Below are positions 45,012-54,390 of a stretch of DNA of 64,000 nt, piece by piece. Origin of the DNA: Microbacterium hatanonis (lineage in GTDB: Bacteria; Actinomycetota; Actinomycetes; Actinomycetales; Microbacteriaceae). The translations under genes were made by a program, and so were the position numbers. Position 1 is the stretch's first letter, and each line of letters begins with the position of its first letter. The notes under the pieces were generated by a model, which searched no databases, was not told where the DNA came from, and saw only the letters and a program-made list of their open reading frames with translations. The DNA is taken from NCBI RefSeq assembly GCF_008017415.1, contig NZ_VRSV01000001.1, positions 806,001 through 870,000 of the forward strand, read 5' to 3'.

Positions 45012-45846
45012 CGCCGCCGACACACCGCCGGCCGGCGACGACTCCGCGCCGATCGACGAGACCGGTGAAGGCTTCCGCGTTTCGCTCGGCGTCTTCGACG
45101 GGCCTTTCGACCTGCTGCTGACACTCATCTCGAAGCACGAGCTCGACATCACCGACGTCTCGTTGAGTCGCGTGACCGACGAGTTCATCGCGTACCTGAA
45201 GGCGCTGGGGCCCGACGAGGACCTCGACGAAGCATCCGAATTCCTCGTGGTGGCCGCGACCCTGCTCGACATGAAGGTCGCCGGGCTCCTGCCCCAGGGC
45301 GAACTCGTCGACGCGGAGTCGGTGGCGCTTCTCGAGGCGCGCGATCTGCTCTTCGCCCGGCTGCTGCAGTACCGCGCGTTCAAAGACGTCTCGGCGTGGT
45401 TCGCGTCGGGGCTGCAGGCCGAGGACCGCCGTCACGTGCGCGCCGTCCGACTCGACGAGAAGTACCGCAACGCCGTGCCCGACCTCGTCTGGACCCACAG
45501 CGTCGAGGACTTCGTCGCCCTGGCGCTGCTCGCGTTCGCGCCGAAGGAGATCCCGCAGGTCGGGCTCGACCACCTGCACGCGCCCCTCGTCAGCATCCGC
45601 GAGCAGGCGGCGGTCGTCGTGACGCTCCTGCGCAGTGCCGGCACCCTCACCTTCCGCGAACTGGTCGCCGGGGTCGCCCAACCGGGCGTCGTCGTCGCCC
45701 GGTTCATCTCCGTTCTCGAGCTCTACCGCCACGCCGCCCTGACGTTCGAGCAGCTCGAACCACTGGGCGAGCTGACGCTCCGCTGGAGCGCCGCACGCTG
45801 GTCGGAAGAGAACCTCGCCACCCTGGGAGCAGATTATGACCGATGA
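44995..45846 (+). CDS. scpA: Segregation and condensation protein A
   Basis: A 283-residue kleisin of the SMC condensin complex. The N-terminal SMC-binding part contains FRVSLGVFDGPFDLLLTLISKHELDITDVSLSRVTDEFIAYL (family signature). The middle is acidic, and the C-terminal winged helix (SREQ..VTLLRSAGTLTFRELVAGV, VVARFISVLELYRHAALTFEQ) binds the other SMC head. It overlaps parA upstream and scpB downstream (11 nt), so the three are coupled. Confidence 0.94.
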
Positions 45847-46438
45847 GACACGTGACGGCCCATCGGCCGGGGGAGCGAGCACCGGCTCGATCGCCCGTCG
45901 ACTCGAGGCGATCCTGCTCGTGATCGAAGAGCCGCAGAGCCTCGTGAGCCTCGCGGCCGCCGTCAGTGCGCCGGTGGCGGCGGTGCGCCAAGCGATCGAG
46001 ACGCTCGTCGACGACTACGACGGCCGGGGCGCCGGACCCCGTCGAGGCTTCGAACTGCGCGAGGTCGGTGGCGGGTGGCGGCTCTACGTGCGCGCCGAGC
46101 ACGACGACCTCGTCTCGGAGTTCGTCAACACCCAGGCCCCGTCACGACTGTCGCAGGCGGCGCTCGAGACACTCGCTGTGATCGCGTACAAGCAGCCGGT
46201 GACCCGGGGCCAGGTCGCCGCGATCCGCGCCGTGAACGTCGACTCCGTCGTGCGAACGCTTCTCGCCCGCGGGCTCATCACGGAGGCGTTCGCCGACCCC
46301 GAGACGGGGGCCATCCACTACGGCACGACCGATGCGTTGCTGGTCAACCTCGGTATCAACTCCCTCGACGAGCTGCCGCGCATCGCGCCGCTGCTCGACG
46401 ACGGTTCGGCAGGATTCGACGCGGAGGTCGTGAGATGA
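45836..46438 (+). CDS. scpB: Segregation and condensation protein B
   Basis: 200 residues with two winged-helix domains. SIARRLEAILLVIEEPQSLVSLAAAV opens the first. SRLSQAALETLAVIAYKQPVTRGQVAAIRAVNVDSVVRTLLARGLI is the diagnostic ScpB sequence of the second. ScpB dimers bind the ScpA middle part and stabilise the condensin. Its stop overlaps the rluB-like start. Confidence 0.94.
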   Translation: MTDETRDGPSAGGASTGSIARRLEAILLVIEEPQSLVSLAAAVSAPVAAVRQAIETLVDDYDGRGAGPRRGFELREVGGGWRLYVRAEHDDLVSEFVNTQAPSRLSQAALETLAVIAYKQPVTRGQVAAIRAVNVDSVVRTLLARGLITEAFADPETGAIHYGTTDALLVNLGINSLDELPRIAPLLDDGSAGFDAEVVR

Positions 46439-47241
46439 CGGAGATGGACACCGAGGGCGTTCGCTTGCAGAAGGTGCTGGCCAATGCGGGAGTCGCCTCG
46501 CGGCGGGTGAGCGAAGACCTGATCGTGGCGGGACGGGTGCGCGTGAACGGCGTCGTCGTCACCGAGCTCGGCAGTCGTATCGACCCCGAAACCGACCTCG
46601 TCGACGTCGACGGGGTGGCCGTGCAGCTCGACATGTCGAAGAGGTACGTCATCCTCAACAAGCCCACCGGGGTGGTGAGCTCGATGCGCGACGACCGCGG
46701 TCGCCCCGATCTGCGCCAGTACACCGACGAATGGCCCGAGCGGCTCTACAACGTCGGTCGACTCGACGCCGACACGAGCGGTCTGCTGATCCTGACGAAC
46801 GACGGCGACCTCGCTCACGTGCTCGCCCACCCCTCGTTCGGGGTCACCAAGATGTACATCGCGAAGGTCGAGGGGCGCGTCTCGCCGCAGACGATCGCCA
46901 CCCTCACCAAGGGCGTCGAGCTCGAGGACGGGCCGATCGCCGCCGACAAGGCGCGTCTGCTGGATGCCTCGGAGGACTTCAGCATCGTCGAGCTGACGCT
47001 GCACTCGGGGCGCAATCGGATCGTGCGCCGCATGATGGCCGAGGTGGGTCACCCCGTCGTCGACCTGGTCCGGCGGCGTTTCGGTCCGCTCTCCCTGGGT
47101 CCGCTCCCGGTCGGACGCGCGCGCGAATTGACTACGATAGAGCGCGGCGCACTGCTCACTCTGTCGCGTCGTGACGGTGGCACCGAACCCGCCGCCGACG
47201 ACGCCCCTCCCCGCACGGACGATCCGTCGGCCGAAGAGTGA
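46435..47241 (+). CDS. 16S/23S rRNA pseudouridine synthase (RsuA/RluB family)
   Basis: 268 residues. An S4 domain (VRLQKVLANAGVASRRVSEDLIVAGRVRVNG) is followed by the pseudouridine synthase fold with the catalytic Asp in NVGRLDADTSGLLILTNDG and the C-terminal SGRNRIVRRMMAEVGHPV. The target is most likely 23S helix 89 (RluB type), but RsuA (16S) specificity cannot be excluded. An acidic tail (PAADDAPPRTDDPSAEE) is extra. It overlaps scpB by 4 nt, and scpAB-rluB order is common in Gram-positives. Confidence 0.92.
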   Translation: MTEMDTEGVRLQKVLANAGVASRRVSEDLIVAGRVRVNGVVVTELGSRIDPETDLVDVDGVAVQLDMSKRYVILNKPTGVVSSMRDDRGRPDLRQYTDEWPERLYNVGRLDADTSGLLILTNDGDLAHVLAHPSFGVTKMYIAKVEGRVSPQTIATLTKGVELEDGPIAADKARLLDASEDFSIVELTLHSGRNRIVRRMMAEVGHPVVDLVRRRFGPLSLGPLPVGRARELTTIERGALLTLSRRDGGTEPAADDAPPRTDDPSAEE

Positions 47242-47293
47242 GCATTCCACCCGCGCCGTGCCCCGCCCCGAAGGCGGGTGACCAGGAGAGACC

Positions 47294-48427
47294 GTGAGCG
47301 ATTCGACCGCGTCGTCCGTACGCCCGCCGGTGGCGTTGGCCCCGCGTGTGCGCGGCACCGTTCGCGTCGTCGGCGCCGGCCTCCTCGGCGCGAGCGTCGG
47401 TCACGCCCTCACCGCTCTCGGTGTCGACGTCGCCCTCGACGACACGTCTCCCGCGCAGCTGCGCCTCGCCGTCGACTACGGCGCGGGCCGACTTCCTCGT
47501 CCCGATGACGCGCCGTCGCTGGTGGTCGTCGCGGTGCCCCCCGACGTGACGGCCGACGTGATCGAGCGCGAGCTCGCCGCCCACCCCGGCGCCGTCGTGA
47601 CCGACGTCGCGAGCGTGAAGCTCGAGCCGCTCCGCGCACTCCAGGCGCGCGGTGTCGACCTGTCCCGCTACATCGGGTCGCATCCCCTCGCCGGTCGCGA
47701 ACGAGGCGGCGCCATCTCGGCGCGGGCCGACATCTTCATCGGGCGGCCGTGGGTGGTCTGCCGCGACGGTGAGACGACGGCGGCCGACCTCGCGCTGGTC
47801 GAGGCCCTGGCGCTCGACCTCGGCGCGACCCCGATCGAGATGACGCCCGAGGAGCACGACCGCTCGGTGGCCGTCGTCTCGCACGTGCCCCAGTTGGTCG
47901 CGAGCCTGCTCGCCGGACGCTTCGTCGACGCTCCCGACGGGTCGCTGCGTCTCGCCGGTCAGGGCGTGCGCGACACGACCCGTATCGCCGCCTCGGCGCC
48001 TGAGCTGTGGGTGCAGATCCTCGGAGCCAACGCGGCCCTCGTCGTGGATGTGCTCGACGATCTCGCCGGCGACCTCTCCCGCGTCGCCGAGGCGCTGCGC
48101 CACCCCGACGCACCGGGTGCGCGTCGCGCCGTCGCCGACACCATCCGTCGCGGCAACGACGGCGTCGAGCGTCTGCCCGGCAAGCACGGCCAGAACCGCC
48201 GCTTCGAAAACATCGTCGTCATGGTCGACGACACCCCCGGTCAGCTCGGTCGTCTCTTCGGCGAGCTCGGCGAGCTCTCCGTCAACGTCGAAGACCTCCG
48301 ACTCGAGCACTCTCCGGGCGCGCCGTTCGGCCTCGCCGAGATCAGCGTCGTCCCCGATGCCGTCCACCGCGCCTCGGAGGGACTCCAGGCGCGCGGGTGG
48401 CGGATTGCGAACAACACCCATGACTGA
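47294..48427 (+). CDS. tyrA: Prephenate dehydrogenase
   Basis: 377 residues. It oxidatively decarboxylates prephenate to 4-hydroxyphenylpyruvate for tyrosine synthesis. The NAD-binding motif GAGLLG is at 27-32. The catalytic region has VVTDVASVK and GSHPLAGRERGGAISARADIF. The helical dimer domain follows, and a C-terminal ACT domain (FENIVVMVDDTPGQLGRLFGELGELSVNVEDLRLEHSPG) suggests tyrosine feedback control. The GTG start follows an AGGAGAG site, 52 nt after the rluB-like gene, with a small hairpin (47262-47278) in between. It overlaps cmk by 8 nt. Confidence 0.93.
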   Translation: MSDSTASSVRPPVALAPRVRGTVRVVGAGLLGASVGHALTALGVDVALDDTSPAQLRLAVDYGAGRLPRPDDAPSLVVVAVPPDVTADVIERELAAHPGAVVTDVASVKLEPLRALQARGVDLSRYIGSHPLAGRERGGAISARADIFIGRPWVVCRDGETTAADLALVEALALDLGATPIEMTPEEHDRSVAVVSHVPQLVASLLAGRFVDAPDGSLRLAGQGVRDTTRIAASAPELWVQILGANAALVVDVLDDLAGDLSRVAEALRHPDAPGARRAVADTIRRGNDGVERLPGKHGQNRRFENIVVMVDDTPGQLGRLFGELGELSVNVEDLRLEHSPGAPFGLAEISVVPDAVHRASEGLQARGWRIANNTHD

Positions 48428-49121
48428 TTCCCGCCCGTTCGACGAGAGCGTCGTCGTCGCCATCGACGGTCCGGCCGGCAGTGGCAAATCGAGCGTCTCG
48501 AAGGGCGTCGCGGCACGACTCGGGTACGGCTACCTTGACACCGGCGCCGTCTATCGCGCGCTGGCGTGGTCGATGGTCGAGGCCGGCCGCGACACCGACG
48601 ACGCCGCTTCGGCGCTCGAGGCCTTCGAGTCGCTCGACGTGCACATCTCGCTCGAGCCCCACGACTTCGCGATCACCGTGGGCGGCACCGACGTCGCCGC
48701 CGCGATCCGCGAGCCCCGCGTGACCGCCGCCGTCAGCGGCGTGGCCCGCGTCGCGGGTGTGCGCGAAGGCCTCAACGGCCTGTTCCGCTCGCTCGTCGCG
48801 CAGTCGGCCCGGCCCGGCGTGGTCGTCGAGGGTCGCGACATCACCACCGTCGTCGCGCCCGACGCGCCCGTCCGCATCCTCCTCACCGCCGACCCGGAGG
48901 TGCGTGCCGCGAGGCGCAGCGCCGAGCTGGAGGGCCAGGATGCGGCGACCGTGGCCGACGCGATCCGGCGGCGCGACGCATCCGACTCCGCGGTCGTCGA
49001 TTTCCAGACGGCCGCCGACGGCGTGACCGTCGTCGATTCCACACACTTGGACTTCGAGCAGACGGTCTCGGCCGTGCTCGAGGTCGTCGATCAGAAGATG
49101 GGAGCCCACCATGGGCGATGA
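48420..49121 (+). CDS. cmk: Cytidylate kinase
   Basis: 233 residues. It phosphorylates CMP and dCMP. The P-loop GPAGSGKS is at 17-24, followed by [16 protein letters not shown] (CMP site) and [32 protein letters not shown]. The start ATG lies within the last codons of tyrA, and the end overlaps der by 11 nt. The tight cmk-der coupling is conserved in bacteria. Confidence 0.95.
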   Translation: MTDSRPFDESVVVAIDGPAGSGKSSVSKGVAARLGYGYLDTGAVYRALAWSMVEAGRDTDDAASALEAFESLDVHISLEPHDFAITVGGTDVAAAIREPRVTAAVSGVARVAGVREGLNGLFRSLVAQSARPGVVVEGRDITTVVAPDAPVRILLTADPEVRAARRSAELEGQDAATVADAIRRRDASDSAVVDFQTAADGVTVVDSTHLDFEQTVSAVLEVVDQKMGAHHGR

Positions 49122-50634
49122 AGAAGAGTACGAGGGCGGTCCCGACCAGCTCGAAGAGAAGCTCGCCGACCTCGACGAGGAACTCGCCGAACAGCGCGCG
49201 GCGGCCCTGCGCGCGACGCTGGACGATTTCGATCTCGACGCGGAGGATGCCGAGCTGCTCGCCGGCATCACGGCCAGCGGCGATGCGATCGAGTACCTGC
49301 CGGCGCTGCCGGTCGTCGCGATCGTCGGTCGCCCGAACGTCGGCAAGTCGGCGCTCGTGAACCGCATCATCGGGCGTCGTGAGGCGGTCGTCGAAGACAC
49401 CCCCGGCGTGACGCGCGACCGCGTCACGTACAAGGCCGAGTGGGCCGACCGCCGCTACTCGCTGGTCGACACCGGCGGGTGGGAGCCCGACGCCCGCGGC
49501 ATCGACAAGTCGGTCGCCCTGCAGGCCGAGGTCGCCATCGAGCTGTGCGACGTCGTGCTGTTCGTCGTCGACGCCATGGTGGGCGCCACGTCCACCGACG
49601 AGCAGGTCGTGCGCCTCCTCCGTCGCAGCGGCAAGCCCGTCTTCCTCGTCGCCAACAAGGTCGACGACGCGCGCCACGAGTCGGAGGCCGCCGCGCTCTG
49701 GAGCCTGGGTCTCGGCGAGCCGTACCCCGTCTCGGCGATCCACGGTCGCGGTGTCGCCGACCTGCTCGATGCGGTCATGAAGGTGCTGCCCGAGGTCTCG
49801 GCCGTCGCCGGCCACGAGATCGGCGGACCCCGTCGCGTCGCGATCCTCGGTCGCCCGAACGTCGGCAAGTCGTCGCTGCTGAACAAGGCCGCCGGTGAGG
49901 AGCGGGTCGTCGTCAACGAGCTCGCGGGCACGACTCGCGACCCGGTCGACGAGATCGTCGAGCTCGGCGGTAAGGTCTGGCGCCTGGTCGACACCGCCGG
50001 CATCCGTCGTCGGGTGCACCTGCAGCAGGGTGCCGACTTCTACGCATCGCTTCGCACCTCGGCCGCGCTCGAGAAAGCGGAGGTGGCCGTCGTCGTGCTC
50101 GACGTCTCGCAGACGCTGAGCGAGCAGGACGTGCGCATCATCGATCTCGTTCTCGAGTCGGGTCGTGCTCTGGTTCTCGCTTTCAACAAGTGGGACCTCA
50201 TGAACACCCCGGAGATGGAGAACCAGGATCGTCGCCGCTACCTGGAGCGCGAGATCGAGCAGGACCTTGCGCACGTCGCCTGGGCGCCGCGCGTGAACAT
50301 CTCGGCGCGCACCGGGCGTCACCTCGACAAGCTCGTTCCGGCGCTCGAGACGGCGCTGGAGTCGTGGGATCTGCGTATCCCGACCGGCAAGTTCAACGCG
50401 TTCCTCGCCGAGCTGGTCGCCGAGCACCCGCATCCGCTCCGCGGCGGCAAGCAGCCCCGCATTCTGTTCGGCACCCAGGCGTCGACGCGTCCGCCGACCT
50501 TCGTGCTGTTCACGACGGGCTTCCTCGACCCGGGCTACCGTCGCTTCATCCAGCGTCGCCTGCGCGAGATCTACGGCTTCGAGGGAAGCCCGATCGTGCT
50601 CAACATGCGCGTGCGCGAGCGTCGCCAGCGCTGA
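49111..50634 (+). CDS. der: Ribosome biogenesis GTPase Der (EngA)
   Basis: 507 residues with tandem G domains. GRPNVGKS occurs at 73-80 and again at 247-254, with switch and G3/G4 motifs (VDTGGW, NKVDD; VDTAGI, NKWD). A KH-like C-terminal domain contacts rRNA. The first ~60 residues form an acidic, coiled-coil extension ([39 protein letters not shown]) typical of actinobacterial Der. Der acts in late 50S assembly. A long palindromic hairpin (50644-50711) follows the stop. Confidence 0.96.
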   Translation: MGDEEEYEGGPDQLEEKLADLDEELAEQRAAALRATLDDFDLDAEDAELLAGITASGDAIEYLPALPVVAIVGRPNVGKSALVNRIIGRREAVVEDTPGVTRDRVTYKAEWADRRYSLVDTGGWEPDARGIDKSVALQAEVAIELCDVVLFVVDAMVGATSTDEQVVRLLRRSGKPVFLVANKVDDARHESEAAALWSLGLGEPYPVSAIHGRGVADLLDAVMKVLPEVSAVAGHEIGGPRRVAILGRPNVGKSSLLNKAAGEERVVVNELAGTTRDPVDEIVELGGKVWRLVDTAGIRRRVHLQQGADFYASLRTSAALEKAEVAVVVLDVSQTLSEQDVRIIDLVLESGRALVLAFNKWDLMNTPEMENQDRRRYLEREIEQDLAHVAWAPRVNISARTGRHLDKLVPALETALESWDLRIPTGKFNAFLAELVAEHPHPLRGGKQPRILFGTQASTRPPTFVLFTTGFLDPGYRRFIQRRLREIYGFEGSPIVLNMRVRERRQR

Positions 50635-50643
50635 GTCGCGTCT

Positions 50644-50711
50644 CGAGACGGCATCGCCTCGCTGAGATCGCCCCGAATTCGGGGCGGTTTCGCCGAGACG
50701 GTGCCGTTTCG
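50644..50711 (+). terminator. 68-nt imperfect palindrome after der
   Basis: The sequence folds back on itself around GAATTC (centre 50677/50678). The core CGCCCCGAATTCGGGGCG (50669-50686) is perfect, and most outer differences are G-U pairs in the + strand RNA. That favours an RNA hairpin of up to about 30 bp that ends or stabilises the der transcript. There is no T-tract. Confidence 0.55.
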
Positions 50712-50740
50712 TCGTGCGGGTGTTGTGACAGGCTGGTGCG

Positions 50741-51640
50741 ATGACGATCGTGCCGCCCGCTCCCGGTGAGCCGCGTCGCCCGCACGGGCCGCGCGATCCC
50801 GGAGATGCGTGGGTCGAGACGCCCGAGGGCGAGCGCTACTGGGGGCGGTTCGGTGCCGCGGGGCTGCTCGCCCTCGACCCGGATCGCGGGGTGCTGCTGC
50901 AGCATCGCGTCTCGTGGAGTCACCACGGCGACACCTGGGCACTCCCGGGCGGGGCACGGCATCAGGGCGAGTCGGCTCACGATGCGGCCCTGCGCGAATC
51001 GGCGGAGGAGGCCGGGGTTCCGGCCGGGTCGGTCGCACCGCGGTTCGTGAACGTCTTCGATCTGGGCGTCTGGAGCTACACGACCCTCGTCGGCGATGTC
51101 GTCGAACCCTTCGAGCCGGTGATCAGTGATCCCGAGAGTCGCGCGCTCGCGTGGGTGCCGGTCGGTGAGGTCGATCAGAGGCCCCTTCACCCGTCGTTCG
51201 CCGACGCGTGGGCGATCTTGCGTCCCCTGCTGGAGGTGCGCCCGACGGTCGTCGTCGACGTCGCGAACGTCATGGGTTCGGTGCCCGACGGCTGGTGGCG
51301 CGATCGGGCCGGCGCCGCCGACCGGCTCATCCAGCGGATGGGTGCGCTCGCCGCGTCGGGCGTACCCGCGTCCGCGCTGGGTCTCGGGGCGACCGGGTGG
51401 TTCGCCCCGATCGTCGCGGTCGTCGAGGGTCAGGCGAAGGCGGTGGATGCTGCGCCCGAGGGTGTCGTGATCGTTCGAGCCGAAGCATCCGGCGACGACG
51501 AGATCGTCGCGCAGACCGCGGCGCTCGCCGACCCCACGGCCGCGGTCGTCGTCACGAGCGACCGCGAGCTCGCCGATCGCGTGCGCGCCCTCGGCGCCAC
51601 GGTGCACGGCGCGGGATGGCTGCTCGACCTGCTGGCCTAG
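50741..51640 (+). CDS. NUDIX hydrolase fused to a NYN/PIN-like domain
   Basis: 299 residues. The N-terminal NUDIX domain (about 30-165) has the box GGARHQGESAHDAALRESAEEAGV. From about 168 a second domain starts with VVVDVANVMGSVPDGWWRDRAGAADRL and contains DDEIV and VVVTSDRELADRVRALG. That spacing of acidic residues is like NYN/PIN-type nucleases or the YacP group. The first domain probably hydrolyses a nucleoside diphosphate-linked compound, while the second may cut RNA or be inactive. The combination is seen in actinobacteria but has no assigned role that I know. The final CTAG holds the stops of this gene and of the convergent HNH gene. Confidence 0.8.
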   Translation: MTIVPPAPGEPRRPHGPRDPGDAWVETPEGERYWGRFGAAGLLALDPDRGVLLQHRVSWSHHGDTWALPGGARHQGESAHDAALRESAEEAGVPAGSVAPRFVNVFDLGVWSYTTLVGDVVEPFEPVISDPESRALAWVPVGEVDQRPLHPSFADAWAILRPLLEVRPTVVVDVANVMGSVPDGWWRDRAGAADRLIQRMGALAASGVPASALGLGATGWFAPIVAVVEGQAKAVDAAPEGVVIVRAEASGDDEIVAQTAALADPTAAVVVTSDRELADRVRALGATVHGAGWLLDLLA

Positions 51641-53175
51641 TTCGTCGGCACTGCCGCCCCCGGTGGCTTACGGAACCGGGGAAGCGGCGGGGAGACGTCG
51701 GCCCACGCGAAGGCGAGCGCGAGCCGTGGGGCGAGCGTGACGGGTGCGCCTTTTCCGGCGGGCGGGTGCAGGACGAATTCCTCCCCATCTTCCCGGGTGA
51801 TGCGCCATCGGTGGTGGTGGAGCTGCATGTGGTGGAACCGGCAGAGGAGGACGCCGCGGTCGACGTCGGTTCGGCCGCCCTCGGAGTAGGGGTCGATGTG
51901 ATGGGCCTCGCACATCGAGGCGGGGCGGTCGCAGCTGGGCCAGCGGCATCCACCGTCGCGGATGGCGAGGGTGACGCGCTGCCCGGAGCTGTAGAGGCGC
52001 TGCTCGCGTCCGAGGTGGAGCGGTTCGCCGGTGCCGTCGATCCAGATGGTGCGGGTGCCGCCGTCGCACGCGCGTTGCGCGGCGGCCCAGGCGGGGAGGG
52101 CTGTGAGCCCGTCCTCAAGGTGTGCGATCGCCGGGACTCCGGCGTGACTCTTCTCCCACGCGTTATCGGTGACGACGATGCGCACCCCGGCTTGGCGGGC
52201 GCCGTGCACGGCTTTGGCGTCGGCGAGGACGCCGGCGCGCAGGATGTCGAGGAGCAGATCGAACTCGAGTTGGGTGTTGGTGCGCGGGTCGTCCTGCAGC
52301 TCGGCGGCGGCGGCCTTCTCGTCGTCGGCGACGAAGCGGGGTCCGCCGCGGCGAGGACGCAGGGCGGAGTCGAACACGCTCTGCAGGAACACCGCCGACT
52401 CGTCGTCGAAGGTGAGGTGCCCGTGCGCGACGCCGTGCGCGTCTTTCCACATGCGGAACGACCGGCCGTCGAACCGTGCAGCGAACCGCTCCTCCGCCCC
52501 GACAGGGTCGAGCCGGTCGCGGATGGTCCGCGCCGCGGCCGCGAGCTCCTCGACCGTACGGTGGGCGGCCTCCGCCGACAGCTGGGACGCCGCCAGCGAC
52601 CACGCTTCGGCGAACTCGGCGTCGACGGCGGGGTCGCCCGGCGCGGGCGGGTCGCCGAGACCATGGAGGATCGCGTGGTGCTGCGCCGCACTCAGCGTTC
52701 CGGCCAACTGCGCGCGCCCGAGCGGAGCATGCCACGGCTCGCGCACGGCACTCGCCGGGCCTGCGCCGCCTCCGGCGTCCGCAGCATCCGGCTCGCCCTC
52801 GGCCGACCGCGCCCGTGTCGTACCGAGCAGTTTCGCGCCGTCGAGCAGCGACTCGCCCAGCCTCACCTGTTTCGCGGCTTCGGTGCGGGTCGTGCCGGTG
52901 ATCTCCTGCACCAGACTCACTGCGCTTCGATGACCCTCGCCGGCGGCCACGCCGCCGTGGCCCTGCTCGCGCCGGGACCGCGCGGCGAGCACTCCTGAGG
53001 CAGCGATGCGCAGCGCAGCGAGTGCCTCGATGACCGTCGTCGATTCGCGAATCACCCGCAGCACGTCGGCATCGCGCGACCCGGCGACCGTCGACGGCAG
53101 CGCGCCGGCATCGACCTCGCCGACGACGTCACGCAGCACGTCGAGGTGCTGGTCGATGTCGTCGAAGAAGCTCAT
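51637..53175 (-). CDS. DUF222 / HNH endonuclease domain protein (13E12 type)
   Basis: 512 residues from the ATG at 53175. That start has a GATAAT box 6 nt upstream, preferred over a GTG/ATG six codons earlier. DUF222 covers about 30-330 (VIEALAALRIAASGVLAARSR.., SVSLVQEITGTTRTEAAKQVRLGESLLDG, LSAAQHHAILHGL). A C-terminal HNH motif reads RDGGCRWPSCDRPASMCEAHHIDPYSEGGRTDVDRGVLLCRFHHMQLHH, with zinc-binding Cys and His residues present. These proteins occur in many copies in actinobacterial genomes, and in Mycobacterium they are called 13E12 repeat family. Whether they are mobile, defensive or housekeeping is not settled. Confidence 0.88.
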   Translation of the reverse strand: MSFFDDIDQHLDVLRDVVGEVDAGALPSTVAGSRDADVLRVIRESTTVIEALAALRIAASGVLAARSRREQGHGGVAAGEGHRSAVSLVQEITGTTRTEAAKQVRLGESLLDGAKLLGTTRARSAEGEPDAADAGGGAGPASAVREPWHAPLGRAQLAGTLSAAQHHAILHGLGDPPAPGDPAVDAEFAEAWSLAASQLSAEAAHRTVEELAAAARTIRDRLDPVGAEERFAARFDGRSFRMWKDAHGVAHGHLTFDDESAVFLQSVFDSALRPRRGGPRFVADDEKAAAAELQDDPRTNTQLEFDLLLDILRAGVLADAKAVHGARQAGVRIVVTDNAWEKSHAGVPAIAHLEDGLTALPAWAAAQRACDGGTRTIWIDGTGEPLHLGREQRLYSSGQRVTLAIRDGGCRWPSCDRPASMCEAHHIDPYSEGGRTDVDRGVLLCRFHHMQLHHHRWRITREDGEEFVLHPPAGKGAPVTLAPRLALAFAWADVSPPLPRFRKPPGAAVPTN

Positions 53176-53181
53176 GCATAC

Positions 53182-53187
53182 ATTATC
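53182..53187 (-). promoter_or_regulatory. -10 box (leaderless) of the HNH gene
   Basis: On the minus strand GATAAT is followed by GTATGC and then the ATG at 53175. The flanking AT-rich segment repeats ATGTATG twice. Confidence 0.5.
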
Positions 53188-53268
53188 GAACATACATACG
53201 ACATTCGACGTGCGAGCGCCACGAATGGTGGATAACTTCCGCGGCGGTCGTCCCGGGGAGGAGAGGCG

Positions 53269-53649
53269 TCAGTGCTCGAGGTCGCGCCCGCGGAGCTTCT
53301 CGATGTCTCGTCGATCGCGTTTGGTGGGGCGACCGGCTCCCCGGTCGCGCACCGGCACGAAGGGCGTGCTCTCGCGCGGGGGCGGCGGGGGAGTGCGGTC
53401 TTCCGCGGCGGCCGCGGCCTGCACGGCGCCGACCCGCTTCACGATCGTATCGCGCACGACGAGGATGCGGTCGAACCCGGCGATGCGCACGCGCAGCTCG
53501 TCGCCGGGCCGCACCTGCTGGGCGGCCTTCGCCTTCTCGCCGTTGACGCGCACGTGGCCGGCGCGGCAGGCGGCCGTCGCCAGTGACCGGGTCTTGTAGA
53601 CACGCACGGCCCACAGCCAGGCGTCGACGCGCGCGGATGCCCCCGTCAT
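53269..53649 (-). CDS. S4-domain RNA-binding protein (Hsp15/RqcP-like)
   Basis: 126 residues. The S4 domain (about 5-70) reads ARVDAWLWAVRVYKTRSLATAACRAGHVRVNGEKAKAAQQVRPGDELRVR, the Hsp15/YrfH pattern. The rest is basic and disordered, ending in GRPTKRDRRDIEKLRGRD. Relatives bind the 50S subunit with a stuck peptidyl-tRNA and help clear stalled ribosomes. The ATG overlaps the stop of the lysoplasmalogenase gene, so the two are coupled. Confidence 0.88.
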   Translation of the reverse strand: MTGASARVDAWLWAVRVYKTRSLATAACRAGHVRVNGEKAKAAQQVRPGDELRVRIAGFDRILVVRDTIVKRVGAVQAAAAAEDRTPPPPPRESTPFVPVRDRGAGRPTKRDRRDIEKLRGRDLEH

Positions 53650-54335
53650 CGGGCGGTCGTCCGTTCCCGCAGCCGCACGGCGATCACGACGCCCGCCGCG
53701 ATCAGGCCCTGACCGACGGTATACGTCAGCATGACGAGCGGGCTGGTCACCGGCGGCATCGCCTCGGGGGTGAAGAGGCGGAACGCGAGCAACGTGTCGG
53801 AGGCGAGGAAGAACGCCGCCCCGATCGTGATGATCCGGTTGGTGCTAGCGGCGGTGGCGGCCGTTCCCGCGAGCACCACTCCGTAGATCGCGACGGCGAC
53901 CGTCAGCGCTCCCAGGCGCGGCCACAGCACCGCGAGCAGGATGCCCCACCACAGCGCGTACACCACGGTCCAGGCGGGGAGCGAGCGTGTGGGGAGCACG
54001 CGCGCGAAGAGCCAGATGTATGCCAGGTGGGCGAGCCCGAAGCATCCGAGCATCACCGGCAGCTCGGGCGCGAACGGGAAGAACGTCGCCGCGCCGTCAC
54101 CGAGCCACGACAGCGCGATCGCGACGAAGAGCAGCGAGAACGGCGAGCCCCAGGCCGTACCTCGACCGGCCCACAGCACCGCGATCGCCAGCGCCGGCAT
54201 CAGGAGGAGCTTGGTCGGACCGGCCAAGGAATCGGCGCCGAGTCCGAGAGCGACGACGTGGACGACCGACAGCACCACGTAGGGCGCGAAGCCCCACGTC
54301 CACGTCGGCAGCGTCGCCGTTCGTTGCTCGTGCAT
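53646..54335 (-). CDS. YhhN-family membrane protein (lysoplasmalogenase-like)
   Basis: A 229-residue integral membrane protein with about eight hydrophobic helices. ALSWLGDGAATFFP and ASDTLLAFRLF match the conserved Asp-containing motifs of the YhhN/TMEM86 family, whose mammalian member hydrolyses lysoplasmalogen. The bacterial substrate is unproven. I took the ATG at 54335, which follows GGAGGA, rather than the upstream alternative at 54374. It is divergent from the LtrA gene, with 55 nt between the starts. Confidence 0.87.
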   Translation of the reverse strand: MHEQRTATLPTWTWGFAPYVVLSVVHVVALGLGADSLAGPTKLLLMPALAIAVLWAGRGTAWGSPFSLLFVAIALSWLGDGAATFFPFAPELPVMLGCFGLAHLAYIWLFARVLPTRSLPAWTVVYALWWGILLAVLWPRLGALTVAVAIYGVVLAGTAATAASTNRIITIGAAFFLASDTLLAFRLFTPEAMPPVTSPLVMLTYTVGQGLIAAGVVIAVRLRERTTAR

Positions 54336-54378
54336 GGTGTCCTCCGGGTTCGCTCCATCGTAGGCGGGCGGCACGCCC

Positions 54379-54384
54379 CATACT
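54379..54384 (+). promoter_or_regulatory. -10 box (leaderless) of the ltrA gene
   Basis: CATACT is followed by CATGAG and then GTG at 54391, the leaderless spacing. Confidence 0.4.
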
Positions 54385-54390
54385 CATGAG

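Noticed and set aside
47262..47278. The small CCCGCC/GGCGGG hairpin before tyrA as an attenuator
   Set aside because: A 6-bp stem without a T-tract, Tyr codons or a leader ORF is too weak to claim regulation.
51637..53175. The HNH/DUF222 gene as part of an insertion element
   Set aside because: No terminal inverted repeats or target duplications are visible around it, and the family is usually chromosomal and multi-copy.
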